Of a stretch of DNA of 64,000 nt, positions 54,453 to 64,000 are shown in pieces (within the stretch, counting starts at the first letter, position 1; every line of letters begins with the position of its first letter). Origin of the DNA: Luteimonas wenzhouensis (GTDB lineage Bacteria > Pseudomonadota > Gammaproteobacteria > Xanthomonadales > Xanthomonadaceae). Location: positions 434,001 through 498,000 of the forward strand of contig NZ_VOHE01000002.1 in the NCBI RefSeq assembly GCF_007859305.1, given 5' to 3'. A program made the position numbers and the translations under genes. Under the pieces are notes generated by a model that saw nothing but the letters and a program-made list of their open reading frames with translations, had not been told where the DNA came from and made no database searches.

Positions 54453-55207
54453 CGCAGGTACACCTCGAACGGACGGTCGAAGCGCTCGACCACGTGCGGC
54501 GGCAGGATGGGCGCGGGCGCGCCGGGACCTCCGCGATCGAGCTGCGAGGCGAAACAGGCGATGGCGCGCCGCTTGCGCGCGAGCGTGGCCGGCGGCAGCG
54601 GCATGCGGATCGCCGCGAACGGCGGCGGCGAGGCGTCGGGGGGCAGCCAGTGCCAGGCCCAGACCGGGTAGCGCAGCAGCCGTAGGCCCGGAAGCGCCGC
54701 GGTGGCGGCGAGCGCGGCGCGGCCGACGGCGTCGTGGTCGGGATGGCCATCGTGCTCCCAGGGCGCCAGCACCAGGTCGCCGCGGCGCAGCAGCGCGCGC
54801 AGGGCGCGTTCGAGTTCGCCGCGGTGGCGGGCGACGCCGCCATCGGGCAGGCCGGTCCGGTGCACCTGCGCGTGCACGCCCAGTGCGGCCAGTGCATGCG
54901 CCACCTCGCTGCGGCGCACCTGGCGCAGGCGCTCCGGCGTCCAGCCCGGGTCGCCCGGGTAGCAGGCCTCGCCATCGGTCACCGAAACCAGCTGCACGTC
55001 GAGCCCCATCGCGCCCGCCGCGCGCAGCAGGCCGCCGCAGGCCAGGGTCTCGTCGTCGGGATGCGGCGAGAGCAGCACCAGCCGCTGCCACCCCAGCAGC
55101 AGTTCGGCCGCGGTACGCGTGGGCAATGCGGCGAGCCAGCGCGAGCGGCGCCATTCGGATTCCCGGCGGCCGTCACCGACGACGCGCGGAAGGGTTACAG
55201 CGGCCAT
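54449..55207 (-). CDS. PIG-L family deacetylase
   Basis: 252 residues. Zinc-dependent N-deacetylase of the PIG-L/LmbE fold: metal-binding LSPHPDDETLACGG (near 47) and the later APWEHDGHPDHDAVG (near 150), with LVSVTDGEACYPG. Family members deacetylate GlcNAc-linked substrates (GlcNAc-PI, mycothiol, bacillithiol, antibiotics). Start at 55207; it overlaps the acyl-CoA dehydrogenase-like gene by 13 bp and the methyltransferase by 4 bp. Confidence 0.9.
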   Translation of the reverse strand: MAAVTLPRVVGDGRRESEWRRSRWLAALPTRTAAELLLGWQRLVLLSPHPDDETLACGGLLRAAGAMGLDVQLVSVTDGEACYPGDPGWTPERLRQVRRSEVAHALAALGVHAQVHRTGLPDGGVARHRGELERALRALLRRGDLVLAPWEHDGHPDHDAVGRAALAATAALPGLRLLRYPVWAWHWLPPDASPPPFAAIRMPLPPATLARKRRAIACFASQLDRGGPGAPAPILPPHVVERFDRPFEVYLR

Positions 55208-56169
55208 CGCGCCGGTGCCTCCAGCATGGCCACCTGCCGGCCAAGCGCCGCCCAGTCGCGGTCGGCATGGCTCTGGCGCACGAACACCGCCAGGTCCGCG
55301 CAGCGTCGGGCGTGCTCGCGGTCGCGGCACAGCGGCCCGGGTCCCATCCCGCGCGCGGCGGCGTCGAGCACCTCGTGGCAGGCGCGCTCGACCACCGAGC
55401 GCAGGCGCACCACCTCGCGCACATGCGGCTCGCCGGGCGCGGCATCCACGCGCGCGGCCAGTTCACGCAGCAGCGCGGACGCGGCAGCGAGCGCCATGTC
55501 GGTGCGACCGAGCCCCGCGGCCAGGTGCGGGTCGCGCTCGACCCGCGCGGGATCGGCCATGCGCTGCGCGATCGCGATCGCCGCGCCCAGCCAGCAGGCG
55601 GCTACGCCGGCGCCGCCGTGCCAGAAACCGGGGCGGTCGAGATAGGCGCCGGGCGCGCCGATGCGCCGGCACGGCACCGCCTCGAATTCCACCGGGCCGC
55701 TCTCGATCTTGGCCATGCCCACCGCTTCCCAGTCCGACGGTGGCACGCGCACGCCCGGTTGGCGCAGCGCCACGAGCACCAGCTGGCGCGCCTGCCCCTC
55801 GCCGGCGGTGAGCAGGGCGGCATCGACGAAGCGCGCGCCCGAACACCAGGGCTTGCGCCCGGTCATGCGCGGCCCGCCGGGCCCTTCGCGCACCACGACG
55901 GTCGAGTCCGGGCCTTCGGCTGCCCACACCGCGAGCAGCGTGCCGGCCGGCGGCGGTGGCGCCTCGAGTTGGGCCAGGATGGCCACGGCGTCGTGGTGCG
56001 CCTCGAGCACCTTGGCCAGGGCCAGGTCCTGCCCGCCGATCGCGGCCAGCGCGCGCCAGCGGGCGAGCGTCGCGCCGTGGCCGGGCAACGGCAGGACGTC
56101 GGCCAGGCGTGCGCGCGCACGGGCCTCGAGCGAGGACGCGGCAGCGGGGGAAGGCGCGGGGGTCGGCAC
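55195..56169 (-). CDS. acyl-CoA dehydrogenase-like flavoprotein
   Basis: 324 residues, shorter than the usual 380-400. Recognisable middle beta-domain (GGPRMTGRKPWCSGARFVDA near 100, VPPSDWEAVGMAKIESGPVE) and C-terminal helices (GGAGVAACWLGAAIAIAQRM, MALAAASALLRELA). The N-terminal helical part is reduced and the usual C-terminal FAD-contact region is short, so it may act on an acyl chain bound to something other than CoA or even lack dehydrogenase activity. First gene of the overlapping ACAD/PIG-L/NodS/GT2 cluster. Confidence 0.82.
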   Translation of the reverse strand: MPTPAPSPAAASSLEARARARLADVLPLPGHGATLARWRALAAIGGQDLALAKVLEAHHDAVAILAQLEAPPPPAGTLLAVWAAEGPDSTVVVREGPGGPRMTGRKPWCSGARFVDAALLTAGEGQARQLVLVALRQPGVRVPPSDWEAVGMAKIESGPVEFEAVPCRRIGAPGAYLDRPGFWHGGAGVAACWLGAAIAIAQRMADPARVERDPHLAAGLGRTDMALAAASALLRELAARVDAAPGEPHVREVVRLRSVVERACHEVLDAAARGMGPGPLCRDREHARRCADLAVFVRQSHADRDWAALGRQVAMLEAPARWPL

Positions 56170-56311
56170 GGCCGCCAGTGGACCAGCCGCCCCGTGGTGG
56201 GCGCGTGAGCCGGCCGGGCCGGTGCCGGCCCGGGGCGGCCGGCGTCAGGCGCAGCCGGGCAACGTCCCCGCCCGGCCGGGGCGCCGGCGCCTGCCGCCGC
56301 CGGCGGTGGCC

Positions 56312-57995
<1,684 letters not shown>

Positions 57996-58101
57996 GGGTC
58001 GGGAGGTCCTGGTTGGCGGATGTGGGGCACGGGGGCCGGGGCCTGCGCCCGGGCGCGGCGCACTCCGCCCCGGGCCGGGCGCGGCCGGCGCAGCGACCGC
58101 C

Positions 58102-58965
58102 TCAGCGGTCGCTGCGCATGTACTGCAGGAACGGGTCGTTGCGCTCGAGCACGATCACCCCATCGCCGTTCTCGAACGCGTTGCGGTACGCCTCAAGGCT
58201 GCGCTGGAAGGCGTAGAACGCAGGGTCGCGCTGCGCGGCCTCGCCGTAGATGCGGGTGGCCTCTGCGTCGCCCTCGCCGCGCAGCCGCTGCGCGTCGCGC
58301 TCGGCCTCGGCCAGCAGCACGGTGCGCTCGCGGTCGGCTTCGGCGCGGATGATCCGGGCCTGCTCCTCGCCCTCGGCGCGCAGGCGACTGGCCACCTGGC
58401 GGCGCTCGGCGCGCATGCGGTCATAGACCTGCGAGATCACGTCGCTGTCGGTGGGCAGGTCGATCTGCTTGAGGCGGATGTCGATCACCCGCATGCCCAG
58501 GGTGGCGGCGGCCTCGTTGATGCCCTCGAGCTGCCTGGCGATGATCTCCGCGCGCTCGCCCGAGACCAGCTGCTGCAGGGTGCGGGCATTGATCTCGTTG
58601 CGCATCGAGTCCTTGATGATCGGCGCCAGGCGGTCGTTGGCCACGTCCATGTTGCCGCCGGTCGCGCGGTAGAAGTCGGCCACGTCGCTGATCACGCCGA
58701 TCGCCACGAAGTCCACGCTCACGTCCTTGCGTTCGGAGGTGAGATAGCGCTCGGGCGAGAACTCCGAGGCGTAGAAGCGGCGGTCGAACACGCGCGCCGT
58801 CTCCACCAGCGGGATCTTGAAGTGCAGCCCCGGCTGCAGGTCGGTGCGGGCCACGCGGCCGAGGTTGAGCACCAGCGCAGTCTGGCCTTCGCGCACCACG
58901 AACACCGAGCCGAGCAGCAGCAGCACCGCCACCAGGACCGCGGGGATGACCAGATTGGATCTCAT
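58102..58965 (-). CDS. hflC: FtsH protease modulator HflC
   Basis: 287 residues. An N-terminal membrane anchor (LVIPAVLVAVLLLLGSVFVV) is followed by the SPFH/band-7 domain (REGQTALVLNLGRVART to LRAEGEEQARIIRAEADRER) and a short C-terminal region. With HflK it forms the large periplasmic cage around FtsH and limits its access to membrane substrates. The ATG overlaps the hflK stop by 4 bp with GAAGGAGG upstream. Confidence 0.97.
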   Translation of the reverse strand: MRSNLVIPAVLVAVLLLLGSVFVVREGQTALVLNLGRVARTDLQPGLHFKIPLVETARVFDRRFYASEFSPERYLTSERKDVSVDFVAIGVISDVADFYRATGGNMDVANDRLAPIIKDSMRNEINARTLQQLVSGERAEIIARQLEGINEAAATLGMRVIDIRLKQIDLPTDSDVISQVYDRMRAERRQVASRLRAEGEEQARIIRAEADRERTVLLAEAERDAQRLRGEGDAEATRIYGEAAQRDPAFYAFQRSLEAYRNAFENGDGVIVLERNDPFLQYMRSDR

Positions 58966-60092
58966 CGGCTGCCTCCTTCGGGGCGCGAACCACGGGACGG
59001 CCGCGGCAGTCCGGCGTCCGCACCGGAGCCGGCCGGGGGCACCACCACCTCCTGCGGCAGCACCGGCGGCTGGTTGTCGTCGCGGCGGGTGCCCGACTCG
59101 CCGGACGGTTGCGTCATGGGCACGTAGATCAGCTGGCGACCGTCGCCGCCGACCACCTTGCGGTTCTCGGCCAGCACCTGCTCGACGGTCTCCAGCCACA
59201 GGCGCTTGCGGGTGACTTCGGGCGCCTGCCGGTAGGCGTCGACCAGCATCGAGAAGCGCTCGGCGTCACCCGTGGCGCGGGCCACGACCGCGGTCTTGTA
59301 GCCCTCGGCGGTGGTGCGCAGGCGCTGCGAATCGCCGCGCGCCTCCGGCACCACGCGCGCGGCATAGGCACGGGCCTCGTTGACCAGGCGCTCGTTCATC
59401 TGCTGGGCGCTGTTGACCTCGTCGAAGGCCGGCTTGACCTCCTCCGGCGGGCGCGCGTCCTGCAGGTTGAGTTCGGTGACCACCAGGCCGGTGCGGTAGG
59501 CGTCGAGCGAGGCCTGCAGCGCAGTCGAGGCGGCCACCGACAGCGGGCCGCGGGCGTTGAGCGCGGTATCCAGGTCGGCGCGGCCGATCTGCTCGCGCAC
59601 CGCGCTTTGCGAGACCTGCTCGAGCACGCGCACCGCGTTCTGGGTGCCGAACAGGAACAGCTCCGGATCGCTGATCCGGTACTGCACGTTGAACGAGACG
59701 GTGACGATGTTCTCGTCGCGGGTGAGCACCGGCAGGGTGTTGGTGAAGGTGCGCACGCTGGTGGCGTCGACCTTCTCCACCACCTCGATCGGCCAGGGCA
59801 GCTTGAAGTTGGGACCGGGCTGCATCACCCGCGCCACCTCGCCGAAGCGCAGCACCACGCCGCGTTGCTGCTCGCCGACCAGGACGAAGCAGTTGAAGAC
59901 CAGCCACACCACCAGGGCGATGGCGATCCAGCGCAGCGGGCCACCGCCGCCACCGTCGAAGATGCCGCGCAGGCGGTCGCCGATGTCGCCCAGGCCGTTG
60001 CTGCCGCGGCGGCGACGCGGCGGCCAGGGGTTGCGGCCGCCCTGGTTGCCGGGGCGGTTGTCGTTGTTCTTGCCGGGGATGTTCCAGGCCAT
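58962..60092 (-). CDS. hflK: FtsH protease modulator HflK
   Basis: 376 residues. Gly/Asn/Arg-rich cytoplasmic N-terminus, membrane helix (WIAIALVVWLVFNCFVLV near 56), then the SPFH domain (GEQQRGVVLRFGEVARVMQPG, VQYRISDPELFLFGTQNAV) and coiled-coil region. Partner of HflC, overlapping it by 4 bp. The Pro/Gly-rich C-terminal tail is family-typical. Confidence 0.97.
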   Translation of the reverse strand: MAWNIPGKNNDNRPGNQGGRNPWPPRRRRGSNGLGDIGDRLRGIFDGGGGGPLRWIAIALVVWLVFNCFVLVGEQQRGVVLRFGEVARVMQPGPNFKLPWPIEVVEKVDATSVRTFTNTLPVLTRDENIVTVSFNVQYRISDPELFLFGTQNAVRVLEQVSQSAVREQIGRADLDTALNARGPLSVAASTALQASLDAYRTGLVVTELNLQDARPPEEVKPAFDEVNSAQQMNERLVNEARAYAARVVPEARGDSQRLRTTAEGYKTAVVARATGDAERFSMLVDAYRQAPEVTRKRLWLETVEQVLAENRKVVGGDGRQLIYVPMTQPSGESGTRRDDNQPPVLPQEVVVPPAGSGADAGLPRPSRGSRPEGGSR

Positions 60093-60230
60093 GCCTGCTC
60101 CAGTCTGGATGGGCGCACCGCGGGCCGTCCCGCCGGTGCGTCGGCCCCGTCGCGGCGCGGTGGCCGGCCATGGGCGCGCATGGGGCGCGGCCATGGCCCG
60201 GCGTGTTCCGCGGGCGGCGGGACGGCTAGT

Positions 60231-61595
60231 TTACAGGGTGTCCGCCGCTGCTTCCGGCAGCAGCGGCTGCAGCGCCGCGCCACCGGGCAACCGGGCCAGG
60301 CGCGCGGCGTCGGCCTGCGACAGATCCACGCGCAGGGTCCAGCCGTGCTCGTCATGGGATTCGCCGCGGACCGCGTCGAGCGCGTGCAGGCGCGCGCGCA
60401 ACCGGCCGGCGTCGGTCGGCAGCGACAGCTCGCCCACGACCCGGCCCCGGGCCAGGCGCGCGCCGAGCGCGTCGCGAAGCAGGTCCAGGCCGAGCCCGTC
60501 GCGGGCCGAGATCCAGACCCGTTCGCGGGCCAGGGCCACGGTGCCGCCGGGCACCCCGCCGCCCTCCGCGCCCGCGGCGAGGGGCTCGGGCAGGTCGCGA
60601 CGCGGCGCGGCCCCGGGGATCCGGTCGATCTTGTTGTAGACCAGCAGCTGCGGAATCTCGCCGGCGCCGATCTCGGCCAGGACCGCGTCCACCTGGCCGA
60701 TGCGCTCGTCGCGCTGCGGGTCGGCGGCGTCGATCACGTGTAGCAGCAGGTCGGCCTCGCGCGCCTCGCTCAGGGTCGAGCGGAACGCGGCCACCAGTTC
60801 GTGCGGCAGGTCGCGCACGAACCCCACGGTGTCGGCCAGCACCAGCGGCCGGCCCTGCAGCACGATCCGGCGCACGGTGGGGTCGAGGGTGGCGAACAGC
60901 TGGTCGGCGGCATAGGCGCCGGCGCCGGTCAGGGCGTTGAACAGGGTCGACTTGCCGGCGTTGGTGTAGCCGACCAGGGCCACGCGCGGCACCTCGCTGC
61001 GCACCCGGCCGCGGCGCATCTGCGCGCGCTGCACCTCCACCTTCTCCAGCCGCTTCTGCAGCATGTCCACCCGCTTCTGCAGCAGCCGGCGGTCGGTCTC
61101 GAGCTGGGTCTCGCCCGGGCCGCGCAGGCCGATCGAACCGCCGCGCTGGCGCTCGAGGTGGGTCCAGCCGCGCACCAGGCGGGTGGCCATGTGCCTGAGC
61201 TGGGCGAGTTCGACCTGCAGCTTGCCCTCGTGGCTGCGGGCGCGCTGGGCGAAAATGTCCAGGATCAGCCCGGTGCGGTCGACCACGCGCCGCTGCAGCG
61301 CCTTCTCCAGGTTGCGCTCCTGGCCGGGGGTGAGCGGGTGGTTCACCAGCACCAGGTCGGCGCCGGTGGCCTCGCACACGGCCTTGATCTCCTCGAGCTT
61401 GCCGCTGCCGACCAAGGTGGCCGGATTGGGCCGGTCGATGCGCGCGGTGACGACCCCGGCCAGGGTGGCCCCGGCCGAACGCGCCAGTTCGGAGAACTCC
61501 TCGAGTTCGGCATCGTCGGGGGCGCCCCCGGCATGGGGCTGGATCAGCAGCGCGTGCTCGCCCTTGCGGGAGCGCTCGAACAGTTGGGTCGGCAT
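60231..61595 (-). CDS. hflX: ribosome-associated GTPase HflX
   Basis: 454 residues. N-terminal HflX domain (ARIDRPNPATLVGSGKLEEI, NHPLTPGQERNLE), linker with GGSIGLRGPGETQLETDRR, and a G domain with G1 GYTNAGKSTLF, G3 DTVGFVRDLPHEL and G4 NKIDRI. It splits stalled or stress-damaged 70S ribosomes. Placed between hfq and hflK as usual. A slightly long insertion near GGGVPGG in the G domain is unremarkable. Confidence 0.97.
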   Translation of the reverse strand: MPTQLFERSRKGEHALLIQPHAGGAPDDAELEEFSELARSAGATLAGVVTARIDRPNPATLVGSGKLEEIKAVCEATGADLVLVNHPLTPGQERNLEKALQRRVVDRTGLILDIFAQRARSHEGKLQVELAQLRHMATRLVRGWTHLERQRGGSIGLRGPGETQLETDRRLLQKRVDMLQKRLEKVEVQRAQMRRGRVRSEVPRVALVGYTNAGKSTLFNALTGAGAYAADQLFATLDPTVRRIVLQGRPLVLADTVGFVRDLPHELVAAFRSTLSEAREADLLLHVIDAADPQRDERIGQVDAVLAEIGAGEIPQLLVYNKIDRIPGAAPRRDLPEPLAAGAEGGGVPGGTVALARERVWISARDGLGLDLLRDALGARLARGRVVGELSLPTDAGRLRARLHALDAVRGESHDEHGWTLRVDLSQADAARLARLPGGAALQPLLPEAAADTL

Positions 61596-61671
61596 CGGGA
61601 CTCGGCGGTTGGCTCGGTCGCTGGAGATGGAGGCCGCCGGCCCCGACTTCAACCGCCGGGTGTGCCGCGGC

Positions 61672-61953
61672 TCAGGCGGTTTCGGCCGCCGACTCCCCCG
61701 CGCTTTCGGCGCTGGCGGCCTGGACCACGCCACCGCCCGGGCCCACGCGCACGTTGCGGGCCGGCACCACGGTGGAAATGGCGTGCTTGTAGACCATCTG
61801 GCTGACGGTATTGCGCAGCAGCACGACGAACTGGTCGAACGACTCGATCACGCCCTGCAGCTTGATGCCGTTGACCAGGTAGATCGACACCGGCACGCGT
61901 TCGCGCCGCAGCGCGTTCAGGAAAGGATCCTGCAAGGATTGCCCCTTGGACAT
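61672..61953 (-). CDS. hfq: RNA chaperone Hfq
   Basis: 93 residues. Sm1 motif ([40 protein letters not shown]) and Sm2 ([15 protein letters not shown]), followed by a short Gly/Ser/Ala-rich acidic tail (GESAAETA). Forms the hexamer that pairs sRNAs with mRNAs. The start at 61953 gives the canonical [12 protein letters not shown] 251-bp gap to miaA holds its promoter; no clear hexamers seen. Confidence 0.98.
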   Translation of the reverse strand: MSKGQSLQDPFLNALRRERVPVSIYLVNGIKLQGVIESFDQFVVLLRNTVSQMVYKHAISTVVPARNVRVGPGGGVVQAASAESAGESAAETA

Positions 61954-62204
61954 GGTGTTTCCCCAGCTTGGTTATTGTTGTGGGCTGCCGGCGCGCACGC
62001 GGTTTCTCCCGGCAGCGTCGCCCGACCCGCATTTCCCCGGCGGCGGCAACGCCCCGATGGTACACAACCCGCCCGGCCGCGGGCGGACGGAGCGGCGAAA
62101 CCGCGATTGGAGCCCGGAATCGCCCCATCCGCGAGCCCCTGGCCGCCTCCGGGCGGTCCCGTCGCGGGGACGGCCGGCCCCGCGCGGCAGGCGCGATCGC
62201 CGGG

Positions 62205-63161
62205 TCAGCGGGGGCCGAGGAAGCGCGCAAGGGCGGCTTCCAGGGCGTCGCGCTGGCGTTCGGGGTCGAACCACAGGGCGTCGAGTTCGCCGCGCAGCCA
62301 GGTGAACTGGCGCTTGGCCAGCTGGCGGGTCGCGGCGATGGCGCGTTCGCGGAATTCGTCCGCGCTGGTGGCGCCGTCCAGGTGCTCCCAGGCCTGGCGG
62401 TAGCCGACGGCGCGGATCGCCGGCAGGCCGAGCGGCGCGGGATGGCCCCGCAGTCCCGGCAACGCCCGCAGCGCGCGCACCTCGTCGAGGAATCCCGCGG
62501 CCAGCATGGCGTCGAAGCGCGCGGCGATGCGGTCATGCAGTCGCGCGCGATCGGCCGGCGCGATCACCAGCTTGAGCACCCGCACCGGCAGCCGCGGCGC
62601 GGGCGCGGCGGCGCGCTGCCAGTCGCTGATCGGGCGGCCGCTGAGCCGGTACACCTCCAGCGCGCGCTGGATGCGCTGCGGATCGCCGGGCTTGATCCGC
62701 GCGGCGGCCACCGGATCGACCGCGGCCAGCTCCCGATGCATGTCCGCCCAGCCGCGCTCGGCGGCCTCGCGCGCGAGCACGGCGCGCGTGGCCGGGTCGG
62801 CCGCGGGCATCGGCGAGAGTCCGCGCAGCAGGGCCTGGAAATACAACCCGGTGCCGCCGGCGAGCACCGGCAGGCGGCCACGGGCGACGATGGCCTCGAT
62901 CGCCGCGCGCGCGTCACGGGCGAATTCCGCGGCCGAATAGGCCTGCCAGGGCTGGCGCAGGTCGAGCAGGTGGTGCGGCACGCGGGCGCGCTCGGCGGCG
63001 TCGGGCTTGGCCGCGCCGATGTCCAGGCCGCGGTAGACCAGCGCCGAGTCGACGCTGACGACCTCGCCGCCAAGGCGCTCGGCCCACTCCAGCGCCAGGG
63101 CGGTCTTGCCCGACGCGGTGGGTCCCATCAGGGCGATGGCGGGCGGGCGGAGGGCGGGCAT
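62205..63161 (-). CDS. miaA: tRNA dimethylallyltransferase
   Basis: 318 residues. P-loop [12 protein letters not shown] (near 13), [49 protein letters not shown] and the C-terminal [11 protein letters not shown] with the zinc-independent tail. Adds the isopentenyl group to A37 of tRNAs reading UNN codons. Upstream of hfq as in most gammaproteobacteria. Divergent from the HD-GYP gene. Confidence 0.98.
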   Translation of the reverse strand: MPALRPPAIALMGPTASGKTALALEWAERLGGEVVSVDSALVYRGLDIGAAKPDAAERARVPHHLLDLRQPWQAYSAAEFARDARAAIEAIVARGRLPVLAGGTGLYFQALLRGLSPMPAADPATRAVLAREAAERGWADMHRELAAVDPVAAARIKPGDPQRIQRALEVYRLSGRPISDWQRAAAPAPRLPVRVLKLVIAPADRARLHDRIAARFDAMLAAGFLDEVRALRALPGLRGHPAPLGLPAIRAVGYRQAWEHLDGATSADEFRERAIAATRQLAKRQFTWLRGELDALWFDPERQRDALEAALARFLGPR

Positions 63162-63223
63162 GCCGGCATTATCCCCGGCCGCCGCCGGCGGTGACGGGGT
63201 AGAATCCGCCGGTCGATGTCGGC

Positions 63224-63907
63224 ATGCGGTGGTTCACTGCGCGGCTCCGCTTTGCCACCCCCCGCACGGTCCCGGCCGCCCCTGACCCGATGTCCCTCGT
63301 CCTCCCCGCCGCCTCCGCAGCCGTGCCGTCCGCCGACGACGCGGCCCTGGGCGTGCTCGCCGCCGCGCTCGACCAGCGCGACCCCGGTACCGGCGCGCAC
63401 TGCGACCGGGTCGGCCAGCTGGCCGCCCTGGTCGGCACCCACTGCGACCTCGATCGCCGGGCGCTGGGCGACCTGGCCCTGGCTGCCCGCTTCCACGACG
63501 TGGGCAAGATCGGCATCCCCGACGACGTGCTGCTGGCCAGCCGCGCCCTCGGGGCCGAGGACTGGGACGTGATGCGCACCCACGTGGTGCGCGGCGAGCG
63601 CCTGTTCCTGGCCACGGCGCGCGAGGACGCCGGGCGCGTGGCGCGCCTGATCCGCCACCACCACGAGGCGGTGGATGGTTCGGGCTATCCCGACGGGCTG
63701 CGCGGCGCGCAGATCCCGCTCGAGTGCCGGGTGCTGTCGCTGGTCGACGCCTTCGACGCGATGACCAGCCAGCGTCCGTACCGCGCGCCGATGCCGGTAC
63801 GCGACGCGATGCGGCGGCTCGGCGACGCGGTCGGCCACCAGCTGGACGCGGACGTCTTCGCCGTGTTCGAGCGGCTGCTGCCGCGGGTGCAGGCCCTCCT
63901 GGCGTGA
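63224..63907 (+). CDS. HD-GYP domain protein (putative c-di-GMP phosphodiesterase)
   Basis: Up to 227 residues, essentially only the HD-GYP domain. Motifs are [30 protein letters not shown] (HD, near 89), [30 protein letters not shown] (HHE...GYP, near 145) and [15 protein letters not shown]. It would hydrolyse c-di-GMP, with no sensory domain attached. A TAGAAT box at 63200-63205 could be its -10. The longest start is shown; an ATG at 63290 is an alternative, and neither has a ribosome site. Confidence 0.85.
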   Translation: MRWFTARLRFATPRTVPAAPDPMSLVLPAASAAVPSADDAALGVLAAALDQRDPGTGAHCDRVGQLAALVGTHCDLDRRALGDLALAARFHDVGKIGIPDDVLLASRALGAEDWDVMRTHVVRGERLFLATAREDAGRVARLIRHHHEAVDGSGYPDGLRGAQIPLECRVLSLVDAFDAMTSQRPYRAPMPVRDAMRRLGDAVGHQLDADVFAVFERLLPRVQALLA

Positions 63908-63989
63908 CCGGACCGGCGTCGCGCGCCAGGCCAACCCCGTTCGCCGCCGCCGGACGTTTGCCGTCCCCGACCCCAACGGGAGACCGGTC

Positions 63990-64000
63990 ATGATCCGCAA
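63990..64000 (+). CDS. 5' end of a further gene (cut by window edge)
   Basis: ATG followed by ATCCGC (Met-Ile-Arg) with GGGAGA six bases upstream, 80 bp after the HD-GYP stop. Only three codons are visible, so no identity can be given. Confidence 0.35.

Overview
The window is very GC-rich, densely coded DNA of a gammaproteobacterium. Gene content and order point to the Xanthomonadaceae (Lysobacter/Luteimonas/Xanthomonas relatives). The evidence is the miaA-hfq-hflX-hflK-hflC-DUF2065-purA order, a minCDE operon, a short-form LexA followed directly by imuA-imuB-dnaE2, a tandem glycine riboswitch ahead of gcvP, many TonB/efflux/peptidase genes and REP-like palindromes. This is a family-level inference; no rRNA or tRNA gene was found to fix the genus.

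0-13 kb: a reverse-strand cluster (SRPBCC protein, DUF423 membrane protein, AlkA-type glycosylase) and a NarL-type two-component pair. Forward genes follow: GNAT acetyltransferase overlapping minC, then minD, minE, a small HExxH protein, an ACE-like M2 peptidase lipoprotein and a lysyl-endopeptidase-like secreted S1 protease. A Bcr/CflA exporter lies on the reverse strand.

13-22 kb: TATAAT box, tandem glycine riboswitch and gcvP; a PAS-PAS-(degenerate GGDEF)-EAL membrane protein; an FMN reductase; a WYL-type regulator divergent from a glutathione S-transferase.

22-30 kb: an SOS mutagenesis operon on the reverse strand, lexA - imuA - imuB - dnaE2 - alkB-like, with junctions of 1 and 5 bp and a 1-bp TGATG overlap. 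A perfect 8-bp-arm palindrome abuts the lexA start codon. GC-rich palindromic repeats have invaded this operon. One array lies inside the imuA reading frame with a 135-bp (45-codon) period, and another lies between imuB and dnaE2.

30-43 kb: thioredoxin-fold protein, manganese catalase with a Lys/Pro/Ala-rich tail, DHA2 and MATE efflux pumps, a spermidine-synthase-like methyltransferase-fold protein, a four-copy array of about 152 bp, a glycine-zipper protein with its terminator, and a Fur-type iron operon (TonB receptor, DUF3649, PepSY membrane protein, DUF3325).

43-53 kb: a translationally coupled pair resembling MrfA (DEAD-box helicase with Cys cluster) and MrfB (exonuclease), a 23-bp perfect inverted REP pair, a BetT-type BCCT transporter and an ETHE1-like metallo-hydrolase. 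Next comes a scrambled IS3-family element. Its orfA and left end are inverted relative to orfB, and its right end truncates a RelA/SpoT-like HD hydrolase gene.

53-64 kb: four mutually overlapping genes (acyl-CoA dehydrogenase-like, PIG-L deacetylase, NodS-like methyltransferase, family 2 glycosyltransferase). This is the best candidate for an uncharacterised small-molecule or glycolipid pathway. The conserved purA/hfl/hfq/miaA block and a HD-GYP protein close the window.

Main themes are DNA damage repair and mutagenesis (AlkA, AlkB-like, LexA/ImuA/ImuB/DnaE2, MrfAB-like), oxidative and iron stress, and repeat-driven remodelling of intergenic and coding DNA.
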